DNA of 40,636 nucleotides from Limnohabitans sp. 2KL-51 (lineage in GTDB: Bacteria; Pseudomonadota; Gammaproteobacteria; Burkholderiales; Burkholderiaceae_C): contig NZ_NESJ01000028.1 in NCBI RefSeq assembly GCF_003063645.1, positions 1-40,636 of the forward strand. The letters run 5' to 3'. The notes beneath the pieces are model-generated. The model had not been told where the DNA came from, did no database searches, and was given only the letters and a program-made list of their open reading frames with translations. The position numbers and the translations under genes are program-made. Shown here one piece after another: positions 17,150-25,458 of this stretch (its first letter is position 1; the number at the start of each line of letters is the position of its first letter).

Positions 17150-18095
17150 GAGCTCGACCGAACGGCAGCTACGCCCCATCTCCACCGACATGCTGGCCGC
17201 CTTCCTGAAGGTGGCGGAATGTCGCAGCGTCAGTCAGGCCGCCGTTTCTTTGGACGTGGCCAAAAGCCTGATCAGCAAGCGCATCGCACAACTGGAAGAG
17301 CGCCTGGAAACCACGCTGTTCAGCAGAAGCACCCGAAAGGTCGCGCTGACGCCAGCTGGAGAAACCTATGTGGACTATGCAAAAAGGGCTCTGGCCGAAG
17401 TGTCTGACGGCATGGAACGCGTGCGCTCGCTGCGAACCGAGCTGAGTGGCAATTTGCGATTGACCGCACCGGTTTCCTGGGGGCAGCAGGTTTTGGCCAA
17501 GCACCTGCCTGAATTTCTCAAGATGCACCCCAATCTGGAGATCGACCTCATGTTGAACGACCGCATGATGGACATGGCCGCCGAGCGCATCGACGTCGCT
17601 TTGCGTTGGTCAAGCCATTCGAGTCATGAGCGCCACGGCACCCCCCTGACTGAAATTAAATGGTTTTTGACTGCCGCCCCCGCTTACATCGCACAACACG
17701 GCCTGCCCTCTGAACCTGTCGAACTGAACGATCACGCTTGCGTGTATTACCGTCGCGACAGCACCGATGATCACTGGACCTTGCGCCACAACCTGGCCGC
17801 AAGTCCGAGCGACCCGCGCCATGTGGAAGTCAAAGTGAATGGGCGATACCGCGTTGACAATCCTGAAGCCGTGTTGGAATCCGCAATACTAGGCATGGGC
17901 ATCGCCCTCTTGCCAGACTACCTGTGCGTCCCAGCCATCGAAAAAGGCAGCTTGGTCAAAGTGCTGGCACCTTGGACCCCGCAAACCAAGTTCGGCACCC
18001 ACATCGTTGCCCTGTGTCCACCCGAGCGAAAAAAGATCTCTCGGAATCAGGCCCTGATCGATTACCTGCAACGCACCATGTCCCAAGACAGTTGA
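17148..18095 (+). CDS. LysR-family transcriptional regulator of the divergent GST-RLP cluster
   Basis: A 315-residue LysR protein. The winged HTH covers about residues 14-72 (MLAAFLKVAECRSVSQAAVSLDVAKSLISKRIAQLEERL), followed by a linker helix and an effector domain beginning NLRLTAPVSWGQQVLAKHLPEF. It resembles the CrgA/DsdC-like branch that often controls oxidoreductase genes. It is divergent from the GST gene, and the intergenic dyad lies on its start codon, so it probably represses itself and controls the six-gene minus-strand cluster. The inducer is probably a pathway substrate or intermediate. A gene-specific name is not justified. Confidence 0.92.
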   Translation: MSSTERQLRPISTDMLAAFLKVAECRSVSQAAVSLDVAKSLISKRIAQLEERLETTLFSRSTRKVALTPAGETYVDYAKRALAEVSDGMERVRSLRTELSGNLRLTAPVSWGQQVLAKHLPEFLKMHPNLEIDLMLNDRMMDMAAERIDVALRWSSHSSHERHGTPLTEIKWFLTAAPAYIAQHGLPSEPVELNDHACVYYRRDSTDDHWTLRHNLAASPSDPRHVEVKVNGRYRVDNPEAVLESAILGMGIALLPDYLCVPAIEKGSLVKVLAPWTPQTKFGTHIVALCPPERKKISRNQALIDYLQRTMSQDS

Positions 18096-18159
18096 TGCAA
18101 ACGTCAAATTGCACCTGACGACCGATTCAGACCGATAAGGTGGCTTATTGGCACTTTTT

Positions 18160-19455
18160 TCAGTCAGTGACCCCACCCAGACTTTTGAGCACACCCAGCC
18201 ACAAGGCGTCGCGCAATTGGTAGGGTCGTGGCTCTTGTTGGCCGCTGGGCTGGTCATTGACCGAGGTCTGCACCAAGACAATGCCAGATTTGGGCTGCAC
18301 CATGATGAGCTGACCATGGATGCCCTGCAATGCAAATGTGCGCTCTTTGAAAGGTGCAATCCAGGTTTGGTAGCCGTAGCCCATACCCGGCGTCGCGTAG
18401 CGTGGCCGAAATGCTCCCGGTTGGCGTGTCGCATCCGTCGCATCCAGCAGGTAATCGCGGGGGATGATCTGAACATCACCCCTGAGGCCATCGTTGGCCA
18501 GCAACACACCAAAGCGTGCGTAGTCGCGCAAAGTGGCATTGAAGCTTGCGCCAGTGCCCTCGCCTTGGTCTGCACCTGCCAGCAACCAACGCGCCTCGGC
18601 TTGTGCGCCCATGGGTTTCCACAACCAATCTTCGGTCATCTGGGTGATGCTCATGCCTGCGGCCCGACTCAAGACCCTGCCCAAAATTTCTGTTTCGATG
18701 GTGGCGTATTTAAAGCGCCTGCCCTGCTCTGCTTCTCGGGTGGTCTTGGTGTTGAGATATTCCACGATCTTTTCGGGCCGCATGCGGTTCTCAGGTGAAT
18801 ACAAGACGCGGCCCCAAAGCCAAATGTCGTCGTCGGGCGTCCAGGTGTAGAGCTCTCGGAAAGGCACGCCAGACGACATGCGCAACAAGTTGCGGATGGT
18901 GGTTTGGCCGTATGCGGAGGGCGCAATTTCAGGCCAGTAGTCGGCCGCTTTGTCGTCCAGTGAGCGAATCAGGCCTTTGCCATGTGCAATGCCCACCAGC
19001 ATGGCCGTGAAGGTTTTGGCCATGGAAAAGGACCGAAATCGCATATCGGGCTGTCGGCCGTATTGGTAGCGTTCGGCCACCACACGGCCATCCTTGATCA
19101 CCATCAGGCCCGTGGTTTTGGTGTCGGCCATGAAATCGTCCAAGGTCTTGCTGAATAAGCCCCAGCGGTAGCTGATGGCGGGTGCGTCTTGCCAACGCGG
19201 CAATGGCATGGGGTCGCCAGAAGGACTCACGACAGAGCTGGGCGCGATTTTTTCATTGGCAGACCAAGTGCCCACCCGGCACTCAGGCCGGGTTAAGGCT
19301 TGGGCACAAACCGGGTAACCTTGTTTCATGCCCAAACGCTCGGCATCTGGACCATCCGGGCGCATCAAAGCGGTCTCGGCCCCGGCTCCAAAATGCATCG
19401 CGAGGCAGCCAACAAAGACCAAGGATATGGCCCATTTAGAGGGTGAAAAAATCAT
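18160..19455 (-). CDS. Secreted serine hydrolase, class C beta-lactamase family
   Basis: A 431-residue protein. The start MIFSPSKWAISLVFVG follows a GGAG ribosome site and gives a signal peptide ending near AGA, so it is exported. The serine-active motif SxxK appears as SMAK in RSFSMAKTFTAML (residue about 145), followed by the region RNLLRMSSGVPF common to this family; YAT in FKYATIETEIL may stand for the second-motif Tyr. Relatives include esterases, D-amino-acid peptidases and penicillin-binding-protein-like enzymes; antibiotic hydrolysis is not implied. It is transcribed alone and converges with the LysR gene. The 64-base gap between them shows no convincing terminator. Confidence 0.87.
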   Translation of the reverse strand: MIFSPSKWAISLVFVGCLAMHFGAGAETALMRPDGPDAERLGMKQGYPVCAQALTRPECRVGTWSANEKIAPSSVVSPSGDPMPLPRWQDAPAISYRWGLFSKTLDDFMADTKTTGLMVIKDGRVVAERYQYGRQPDMRFRSFSMAKTFTAMLVGIAHGKGLIRSLDDKAADYWPEIAPSAYGQTTIRNLLRMSSGVPFRELYTWTPDDDIWLWGRVLYSPENRMRPEKIVEYLNTKTTREAEQGRRFKYATIETEILGRVLSRAAGMSITQMTEDWLWKPMGAQAEARWLLAGADQGEGTGASFNATLRDYARFGVLLANDGLRGDVQIIPRDYLLDATDATRQPGAFRPRYATPGMGYGYQTWIAPFKERTFALQGIHGQLIMVQPKSGIVLVQTSVNDQPSGQQEPRPYQLRDALWLGVLKSLGGVTD

Positions 19456-19631
19456 AAATTCTCCAAAAGGCGTCTGGTGATCCAATGAAACATTTCACGA
19501 AAAGCTTATCAGACGCTTTGATACCGCCAGCAGCATACGGCTTCGGACAAACCACCATGCACCACGCCCTGCGCAGGCGCTAAACTGTTTTGACTGTATG
19601 GCCCAGCCCCCCAACACCCGCCGAGGAGCCC

Positions 19632-21329
19632 ATGAGCGAACTTGAACAATTTTTGGCCAGCCGCGATGCTTTGCTGACCCACCGCACCGACTACGAAGCT
19701 GCCGTGGAGGCGTTTCGCTGGCCTGTTTTGACACATTTCAATTGGGGGCTGGATTACTTTGACAGCATTGCACGGGACAACTCCGCCCCGGCTTTGCACA
19801 TTGTGGAGGCCTCGGGCGAGCAGTTTCGCCTGAGCTACGCAGAGCTGTCGCAACGCTCCAACCAAGTGGCCAACTGGTTGGTGGCCCTGGGCGCGCGCAA
19901 GGGCGACCGGATTTTGCTGATGATGGGCAACGAAGTGCCCTTGTGGGAGACCATGCTGGCGGCGATCAAGCTGGGCGTGGTGCTGATTCCCGCGACCACG
20001 CTGCTGTCGGGCGATGATTTGCAAGACCGCCTTGAGCGCGGGCGGGTCAAGTGCATCATCACCAACGCGGGGGGCATGGCCAAGGTGCTGGATTTGCCCA
20101 GCGCCGTGACCCACGGGCTGACTTTGGTGAGCGTATCGGGCGGCGCGGGCTTGCCTGCGGGTTGGCAAGATTACGCGCTGTCGCACCAAGCCAGCACCGC
20201 CTTCATCCAGCCCGAGCCGACGCGGGTGACCGATCCTTTGCTCGAGTACTTCACCTCGGGCACCACGGCCAAACCCAAGCTAGTGCAACACACCCAGCAA
20301 AGTTACCCGGTGGGGCACTTGTCCACTCTCTATTGGCTTGGCCTGCAAAAAGGCGATGTGCATTGGACCATCAGCTCCCCTGGTTGGGCCAAGCACGCCT
20401 GGAGTTGCTTTTTTGCGCCACTCAACGCCCAAGCCTGCGTGTTCATTTACAACTACGCGCGCTTCAATGGGCCGGACATTCTGGGCACGCTGGTGCAGCA
20501 CAAAGTCAACACCTTGTGCGCTCCGCCCACGGTGTGGCGCATGTTGATCCAAGAGGACCTGAAATTTTGGCCTGTGCAGTTGCGCGAGTTGATCTCGGCA
20601 GGTGAACCGCTCAACCCCGAAGTCATCGATCAGGTTCGGGCAGCCTGGCAAATCACCATCCGTGACGGTTATGGCCAGACCGAAACCACCGCCCAGATTG
20701 GCAACCCGCCGGGTGCGCCACTCAAGGCGGGCTCGATGGGACGGTCCTTGCCGGGCTACCGCATGGTGCTGCTGAACGCCGATGGACAAAGCTCAGATGA
20801 AGGCGAGATTTGCATTGACCTGGCGCACCGCCCCACAGCCCTGATGAACGGCTATGCAGACGACGCGGAAAAAACCGCCGAGGCCATGCGCGATGGCTAC
20901 TACCACACAGGCGATGTGGGCCAGCGCGACGAGCAGGGTTACATCACGTATGTGGGACGGGCCGACGATGTGTTCAAGTCTTCGGGCTACCGCATCAGCC
21001 CCTTTGAGCTGGAGAGTGCGCTGATCGAACACCCGGCCGTGGTTGAAGCGGCGGTGGTGCCCGCGCCCGACCCCTTGCGCGGCTTGGTGCCCAAGGCCTA
21101 TGTGATTTTGGCCCCGGGCTACACGCCGGATGCGGCCACGGCGGGTGCGATTTTCAAATTTTTGCGGGAGCGGGTTTCGGCCTACAAATTGGTCCGTCGC
21201 ATCGAGTTCAGCGACTTGCCCAAGACCATTTCGGGCAAGATCCGCCGGGTGGATTTGCGCGCCCAGGAAAATGCGCGTGCAGCCCAAGGCGGCCACCATG
21301 CGGGCGAGTTCCGGGAAGAAAATCCATGA
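19632..21329 (+). CDS. Acyl-CoA synthetase, AMP-forming (medium-chain-like)
   Basis: A 565-residue member of the acyl-adenylate superfamily. TSGTTAKPKLVQHTQ is the ATP-binding P-loop (about 208-222), YGQTETTAQIGNPPG is the A5 motif, YHTGDVGQRDEQGYITYVGRADDV gives the hinge Asp and ribose-binding region, and PKTISGKIRR carries the C-terminal catalytic Lys. N-terminal HFNWGLDYFDSIA is like the medium-chain (ACSM) and acetyl-CoA synthetase-like group. It activates a carboxylic acid to its CoA thioester; chain length or aromatic preference is uncertain. The ATG at 19632 has a GAGGAG ribosome site; a frame extension to 19590 is less likely. It leads a short plus-strand run with the repeat protein and def. 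Confidence 0.88.
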   Translation: MSELEQFLASRDALLTHRTDYEAAVEAFRWPVLTHFNWGLDYFDSIARDNSAPALHIVEASGEQFRLSYAELSQRSNQVANWLVALGARKGDRILLMMGNEVPLWETMLAAIKLGVVLIPATTLLSGDDLQDRLERGRVKCIITNAGGMAKVLDLPSAVTHGLTLVSVSGGAGLPAGWQDYALSHQASTAFIQPEPTRVTDPLLEYFTSGTTAKPKLVQHTQQSYPVGHLSTLYWLGLQKGDVHWTISSPGWAKHAWSCFFAPLNAQACVFIYNYARFNGPDILGTLVQHKVNTLCAPPTVWRMLIQEDLKFWPVQLRELISAGEPLNPEVIDQVRAAWQITIRDGYGQTETTAQIGNPPGAPLKAGSMGRSLPGYRMVLLNADGQSSDEGEICIDLAHRPTALMNGYADDAEKTAEAMRDGYYHTGDVGQRDEQGYITYVGRADDVFKSSGYRISPFELESALIEHPAVVEAAVVPAPDPLRGLVPKAYVILAPGYTPDAATAGAIFKFLRERVSAYKLVRRIEFSDLPKTISGKIRRVDLRAQENARAAQGGHHAGEFREENP

Positions 21330-21336
21330 GGCTCGC

Positions 21337-21729
21337 ATGAAGAAATGGATGCTTGCATGGCTGATGGCAGCCCTGCTGCTGCCCACGGCGTTTGCCCAGC
21401 GCTTGTACGACGGCAGCGGTCGGCAGATTGGACGGGTGGATGCCGAACGGTTTTACAACGCTTCGGGTCAGCAAATCGGGCGCATCGATGGCGAGCGCGT
21501 GTATGACGCGTCAGGGCGGCAGTTGGGGCGCATCGATGGCACCCGGGTGTACAGCGCCTCGGGCAGCCAGATGGGACGCATCGACGGCGAACGCCTGTAC
21601 AGCGCCTCGGGCTCGGCCATGGGCCGCATCGATGGCGACCGGCTCTACGACGGCTCTGGCCGCCAGATTGGGCGCGCCGATGGGCTGCGGCGCATGCAAG
21701 TGATCGTGTTTTTTTATTTCTTCATGTGA
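21337..21729 (+). CDS. Secreted 16-residue-repeat protein (beta-flower-like)
   Basis: A 130-residue protein with a cleavable signal ([21 protein letters not shown], residues 1-20/21). Six tandem 16-residue repeats follow (residues 22-117) with the pattern R-[LFV]-Y-[DNS]-x-S-G-x-[QA]-[ILM]-G-R-[IVA]-D-[GA]-x. The tail [13 protein letters not shown] is short, very hydrophobic and aromatic. The repeat resembles proteins described as 5-fold beta-flower, in which each repeat is one petal; six repeats would give one more or a capping unit. It starts seven bases after the synthetase stop and ten bases before def, so it is co-transcribed. Function unknown; a periplasmic or surface location is inferred. 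Confidence 0.85.
   Translation: MKKWMLAWLMAALLLPTAFAQRLYDGSGRQIGRVDAERFYNASGQQIGRIDGERVYDASGRQLGRIDGTRVYSASGSQMGRIDGERLYSASGSAMGRIDGDRLYDGSGRQIGRADGLRRMQVIVFFYFFM
21400..21687 (+). repeat. Six tandem 48-bp coding repeats
   Basis: Six in-frame units of 48 bp encode the 16-residue repeats of the secreted protein. DNA identity between units is high around the GGCGCATCGATGGC core and lower elsewhere, so the array has diverged but could still recombine and vary in copy number. Confidence 0.88.
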
Positions 21730-21739
21730 GAGGGCCACC

Positions 21740-22279
21740 ATGACCGTTCGTGAAATCCTCAAGATGGGCGATGCCCGACTGCTGCGCATGGCCGAGCCGG
21801 TGCAAACCTTTGACACGCCCGAGCTGCACGCCTTGATCGCCGACTTGCACGACACCATGGCAGCCGTGAACGGCGCAGGCCTGGCCTCCCCGCAAATTGG
21901 CGTGAACTTGCAATTGGTGATTTTTGGCAGCACGGCGGTGAACCCGCGCTACCCGGGCCGCCCGCTGGTCCCGCGCACGGTGCTGCTCAACCCGGACATC
22001 ACGCCGCTGGGGACCGAGGAAGAAGAAGATTGGGAAGGCTGTTTGTCGGTGCCGGGCTTGCGCGGTGTGGTGCCACGCTGGTCGCGCATCCGCTACACCG
22101 GCTTTGATGAAAAAGGCACACCCATCGACCGCACGGTTGACGGTTTTCATGCCCGGGTGGTGCAACACGAGTGCGACCACCTGATCGGCAAGCTCTACCC
22201 CATGCGGGTGCGCGACTTCAGCCACTTTGGTTTCACCGAGGTGCTGTTTCCAGACATCAGCGCGGCAGAGGACGATTGA
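21740..22279 (+). CDS. def: Peptide deformylase
   Basis: A 179-residue metalloenzyme that removes the formyl group from new proteins. All three family motifs are present: [10 protein letters not shown] (motif 1), EGCLSVPG with the metal-binding Cys (motif 2), and QHECDHLIG, the HExxH metal site (motif 3). The length is normal. It lies ten bases after the repeat-protein stop rather than next to fmt, so it may be a second deformylase; whether another def copy sits with fmt cannot be seen here. An AGAGGG ribosome site precedes the ATG. Confidence 0.95.
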   Translation: MTVREILKMGDARLLRMAEPVQTFDTPELHALIADLHDTMAAVNGAGLASPQIGVNLQLVIFGSTAVNPRYPGRPLVPRTVLLNPDITPLGTEEEEDWEGCLSVPGLRGVVPRWSRIRYTGFDEKGTPIDRTVDGFHARVVQHECDHLIGKLYPMRVRDFSHFGFTEVLFPDISAAEDD

Positions 22280-22326
22280 GCCAACGCTCCAAGCCTGCTA
22301 TCCAAAAAATGACCTCAAGCCCCAAC

Positions 22327-22542
22327 TCATCGGGGCTGACGCAAAGGTTTGAGCAAGTCACTCAAACCGTTGTGGTCAATCTCTTGCATCAGTTGCAGCA
22401 GTTGACCGATTTCACCTTTGGGGAAACCCTCACGCGCAAACCAGTTGAGGTAATTGCCGGGCAAGTCGGCGATCAACATGCCCTTGTGTTTGCCAAAGGG
22501 CATGGGCGTGTTGACCAGTTTCATCAGGTCTTCGGGTTTCAT
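22327..22542 (-). CDS. DUF3820 family protein
   Basis: A 71-residue cytoplasmic protein: MKPEDLMKLVNTPMPFGKHKGMLIADLP, then YLNWFAREGFPKGEIGQLLQLMQEID. The MPFGKHKG and YLxWF motifs are those of DUF3820, a small family sometimes called quorum-sensing-regulated virulence factor from one structure; a nucleic-acid or protein-binding role is speculative. I took the ATG at 22542; the frame is open further upstream but that part lies inside the hydrolase gene. It starts 25 bases after the hydrolase stop and is probably co-transcribed with it. The 47 bases to def (convergent) hold no obvious terminator. Confidence 0.85.
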   Translation of the reverse strand: MKPEDLMKLVNTPMPFGKHKGMLIADLPGNYLNWFAREGFPKGEIGQLLQLMQEIDHNGLSDLLKPLRQPR

Positions 22543-22567
22543 GGGCGAGCCTTTCAGTCTTGTCCGC

Positions 22568-23365
22568 TCAGGCTTCGCCCCACAACCATTGACGCACTCG
22601 CGCATGGAAAGCTTCGGGTTTCGACACCATGACCCAATGCCCACAGGGCAATCCCTGAACAGCACTGCCAGGACTGCACGCGACTTTTTCCAGCCATTGG
22701 GTCGAATGGAACATGAAGGGCTTGCGCTCGCCGTAGACAAACAAAAGCGGCATGGGCAACTGAATTTGTGCCGCCCGTTTGAAGCCACCTGCCGTGCCGA
22801 ACCACTGCATGGCGTAGGGATAATTCATCTTGTGGGTGATCGAGGCAGGGTCAGAGGGGCAGCGCAGCCAGCGGGCCATGGCGCGGGTCATGCGGGTGCC
22901 CAAGTTACCGCCCAGCTTCCAGGCCAAGGCCAGCCACACTTGGTAGCCCATGACGGACAGCTTTTCCTTCCAACCCCATTCTCGAAGCAGGGCACCCGAG
23001 TTGTGGTCCCCCACATCCACCGCCACCACACGGGCCACGCGCTCTGGGTGGCGCATGGCAAATTCGTAGCCAAAAATGCAGCCCCAATCGTGCAACATCA
23101 AGGTCACGGGCTGGTCGGGGCTGATGCGGTCCACGGTCTGACGCAAGAGCTGGCACATGTCGTCCAAGCTGGTCGCGGCAGGGCCTGTTTCAAAGCCGGG
23201 CAGGGTCAAACGGGCGCAACTGGCGCGGTCTTGCAGTGCGGCCACGGTGCCGTCCCACAATTCGCGGGTGTCGGGCCAGCCATGCAGCATGAGGATGACT
23301 TCGTCGCCCTGCCCTTGCAGCCAGACTTCGGTGCCGTTGACGGTGATGCACAGTTCGTTATTCAT
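22568..23365 (-). CDS. Alpha/beta hydrolase with Asp nucleophile (epoxide-hydrolase/dehalogenase-like)
   Basis: A 265-residue protein without a signal peptide. LMLHGWPDTRELWDG is the oxyanion segment, and MLHDWGCIFGYEFA places Asp at the nucleophile position, as in epoxide hydrolases and haloalkane dehalogenases. FVYGERKPFMFHS lies where the acid would be, and the His is in LPCGHWVMVSKPE. The substrate is unknown. It lies between the aminotransferase (160 bases upstream, with the REP-like hairpin between) and the DUF3820 gene. The start ATG at 23365 gives MNNELCITVNGTEVWL, a normal family beginning. Confidence 0.84.
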   Translation of the reverse strand: MNNELCITVNGTEVWLQGQGDEVILMLHGWPDTRELWDGTVAALQDRASCARLTLPGFETGPAATSLDDMCQLLRQTVDRISPDQPVTLMLHDWGCIFGYEFAMRHPERVARVVAVDVGDHNSGALLREWGWKEKLSVMGYQVWLALAWKLGGNLGTRMTRAMARWLRCPSDPASITHKMNYPYAMQWFGTAGGFKRAAQIQLPMPLLFVYGERKPFMFHSTQWLEKVACSPGSAVQGLPCGHWVMVSKPEAFHARVRQWLWGEA

Positions 23366-23446
23366 TGGGTTTCAGCGTTGGACGCCGCCCAAGGTTTTGG
23401 GCGACGGTTTGCGGGGCGCGTGGGCTGATCGCCCATGGTGTTTTTT

Positions 23447-23514
23447 TAGGAGCCCACCCCTGTGGGCGATTGCATGACAACACACCCAGCAATCGCCCAC
23501 GGGCTGGGCTCCTA
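23447..23514. repeat. REP-like long hairpin in intergenic DNA
   Basis: Two arms (23447-23473 and 23489-23514) are complementary at the outer TAGGAGCCCA (10 bp) and the inner GTGGGCGATTGC (12 bp), with a small mismatch bubble and a 15-nt loop. The arm beginning TAGGAGCCC...GTGGGCGATTGC is of the type seen as dispersed REP elements (compare TAGGAGCGGGCTTGCCCGCG of pseudomonads). Seven T precede rather than follow it on the plus strand, so it is not a simple terminator. A separate small hairpin with T-run lies just before it (about 23420-23447). No second copy was noticed in this window. Confidence 0.75.
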
Positions 23515-23525
23515 CAAGACAAGGA

Positions 23526-24722
23526 TCACAGCGCTTTGGCCAGGCGCGCAACGCCTTCGAGGATCTTGTCTTCGCCCACGGTGGCAAAACTCAGGCGGAA
23601 GGTGGCGTTGTCGGGGTTAGCACAGAAAAACGGTGTGCCCGGCACAAAGGCCACGCCTTGCGCGATGGCGCTTTTAGCGAACACATTGCCATCATTGACC
23701 TTGCCGCCTTCGCCTGTGAGGCGCGCCCAAACAAACAAACCGCCTTGCGGCTGCACAAACTCGACCGCATCGCCGAGCTCCCGGCGCAAAGCGTCGCCCA
23801 TGGTTTGGGCGCGCTGGGCATACACGCTGCGCACTTTGTCGAGCGTGGCAGGCATGCGGCCCGCCAAAAGATATTGCGCTGCTGTGGCTTGGGCAAAGGT
23901 GCTGGTGTGGGCATCGCTGAACTGTTTGCACATGGTGGCGCGGGCCAGTAATTCGGCCGGGGCCACCATCCAGCCCACACGCAGGCCGGGCGACAACACC
24001 TTGGACAGCGAGCCGCAATGCACCAGCAGCTCGCGGCTGCCGGGCACCGATGCGCTCATGGCCAGCAAACTGGGTGGTGGGGCTTCGCCAAAGTACAAAT
24101 CACCATAGGGGTCGTCTTCGACGATGAGGGTCTGGTGTTTGACCGCCATCTGAAGCACCTGCTTGCGGCGCTCGGCGCTGAGCAAGGCACCGCTGGGGTT
24201 GCCGAAGGTGGGGATCAGGTACACAAACTTGGGCTTGTGCTCGGCGATCAGCTTTTCCAGCTCGTCGGTTTTCACGCCGTGGCCGTCCACCGGGGCGCTG
24301 ATGAGCTCGGCCCCATAAAGGCGAAAGCACTGGATGGTGGCCAAAAAAGTCGGGCCTTCCACGATCACCTTGTCGCCGGGGCTGATCATGGTTTTGCCGA
24401 TCAAGTCCAGACCTTGCTGGCTGCCCGTGGTCACTATCAATTGCTCGGCCGTGACGTCTTTCGCCCCTTTTTGGCCCATGAAGTGCACCAGTTGCTCGCG
24501 CAGCGGGCCAAATCCTTCGGTCGCGCCATACTGCAGGGCCGCGCCGGGGTCTTGGCTCAGCGCGGCGTTGCTGGCTTCGCGGATGCCCTCCACGTCAAAC
24601 ATGGCGCTGTCAGGAAAACCGCCTGCAAAGCTGATGATGCCGGGTTTGCCCAAGAGCTTGAACAGCTCGCGGATGGCGGAGGTTTCGACGTTGTTCAGGC
24701 GGTCGGCAAATTGCAAAGGCAT
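23526..24722 (-). CDS. PLP-dependent aminotransferase (2-aminoadipate aminotransferase/LysN-like)
   Basis: A 398-residue fold-type I aminotransferase of the MocR/LysN branch without the DNA-binding domain. ISFAGGFPDSAMFD is the substrate-side N-terminal motif, YGATEGFGPLREQL follows, IPTFGNPSGALLS replaces the usual NPxNPTG, VEDDPYGDLYF gives the PLP-ring Asp, and SLSKVLSPGLRVGW carries the Schiff-base Lys (about 237). Relatives act on 2-aminoadipate, aromatic or branched-chain amino acids. I took the ATG at 24722 (GGAAG ribosome site) because the upstream extension would cross into the divergent nth promoter region. It is 54 bases from the nth start. Confidence 0.86.
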   Translation of the reverse strand: MPLQFADRLNNVETSAIRELFKLLGKPGIISFAGGFPDSAMFDVEGIREASNAALSQDPGAALQYGATEGFGPLREQLVHFMGQKGAKDVTAEQLIVTTGSQQGLDLIGKTMISPGDKVIVEGPTFLATIQCFRLYGAELISAPVDGHGVKTDELEKLIAEHKPKFVYLIPTFGNPSGALLSAERRKQVLQMAVKHQTLIVEDDPYGDLYFGEAPPPSLLAMSASVPGSRELLVHCGSLSKVLSPGLRVGWMVAPAELLARATMCKQFSDAHTSTFAQATAAQYLLAGRMPATLDKVRSVYAQRAQTMGDALRRELGDAVEFVQPQGGLFVWARLTGEGGKVNDGNVFAKSAIAQGVAFVPGTPFFCANPDNATFRLSFATVGEDKILEGVARLAKAL

Positions 24723-24776
24723 GGTGTATCTTCCCGTGTTGACTTGGTAGTCATTTTGCCAACTTCTGGACACCCC

Positions 24777-25409
24777 ATGAAACCCGCACAGATCGAATCC
24801 TTCTTTGCCACTCTACAAGCGGCCAACCCGTTGCCCGTGACGGAGTTGGAATACACCAGCGTGTTCGAGCTGCTGGCCGCTGTGCTGCTGTCGGCCCAAG
24901 CCACCGACGTGGGCGTGAACAAGGCCACTCGCCGCCTGTTTCCGGTGGCAGGTACGCCACAAAAAATCCTGGCGCTGGGCCTCGCAGGACTGGAGGACCA
25001 CATCAAGACCATTGGTCTGTTCCGCAGCAAAGCCAAACACCTGATGGAAACCTGCCGCATTTTGGTGGAGCAGCATGGCGGCCAAGTGCCCCGCACGCGT
25101 GAAGCGCTGGAAGCCCTGCCCGGCGTGGGCCGCAAAACGGCCAATGTGGTGCTCAACTCCGCTTTTGGTGAGCCCACCATGGCGGTGGACACGCACATTT
25201 TTCGCGTGGGCAACCGCACGGGCTTGGCACCGGGGAAAACGCCTTTGGCGGTGGAGCTCAAGTTGCTCAAACGCATTCCCGCCCCCTATTTGGTGGATGC
25301 ACACCACTGGCTAATCCTGCATGGGCGATATGTTTGCCAAGCACGAAAGCCGATGTGCACGCAATGCACGGTGGCGCCGTTTTGTGACTTCAAACCCAAG
25401 ACGGCTTGA
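24777..25409 (+). CDS. nth: Endonuclease III
   Basis: A 210-residue DNA glycosylase/AP lyase that removes oxidised pyrimidines in base-excision repair. [15 protein letters not shown] starts the helical core; the helix-hairpin-helix [13 protein letters not shown] contains the catalytic Lys; [11 protein letters not shown] carries the catalytic Asp; and [17 protein letters not shown] is the C-x6-C-x2-C-x5-C Fe4S4 site. The length matches the family. I took [13 protein letters not shown] at 24777; the in-frame open region upstream is antisense to the aminotransferase gene. Confidence 0.96.
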   Translation: MKPAQIESFFATLQAANPLPVTELEYTSVFELLAAVLLSAQATDVGVNKATRRLFPVAGTPQKILALGLAGLEDHIKTIGLFRSKAKHLMETCRILVEQHGGQVPRTREALEALPGVGRKTANVVLNSAFGEPTMAVDTHIFRVGNRTGLAPGKTPLAVELKLLKRIPAPYLVDAHHWLILHGRYVCQARKPMCTQCTVAPFCDFKPKTA

Positions 25410-25458
25410 CTTCATGGGCCCCGCCCCGGGGCATGGGCGCGCCCTACAATCCCCACCC

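Noticed and set aside
23447..23514. Large hairpin as a terminator for the aminotransferase gene
   Set aside because: The T-run lies on the wrong side of the stem for minus-strand transcripts, so a REP-like repeat is a better reading.
24018..24776. Long in-frame extension upstream of nth
   Set aside because: It runs antisense through the aminotransferase gene; the endonuclease III family starts at the ATG at 24777.
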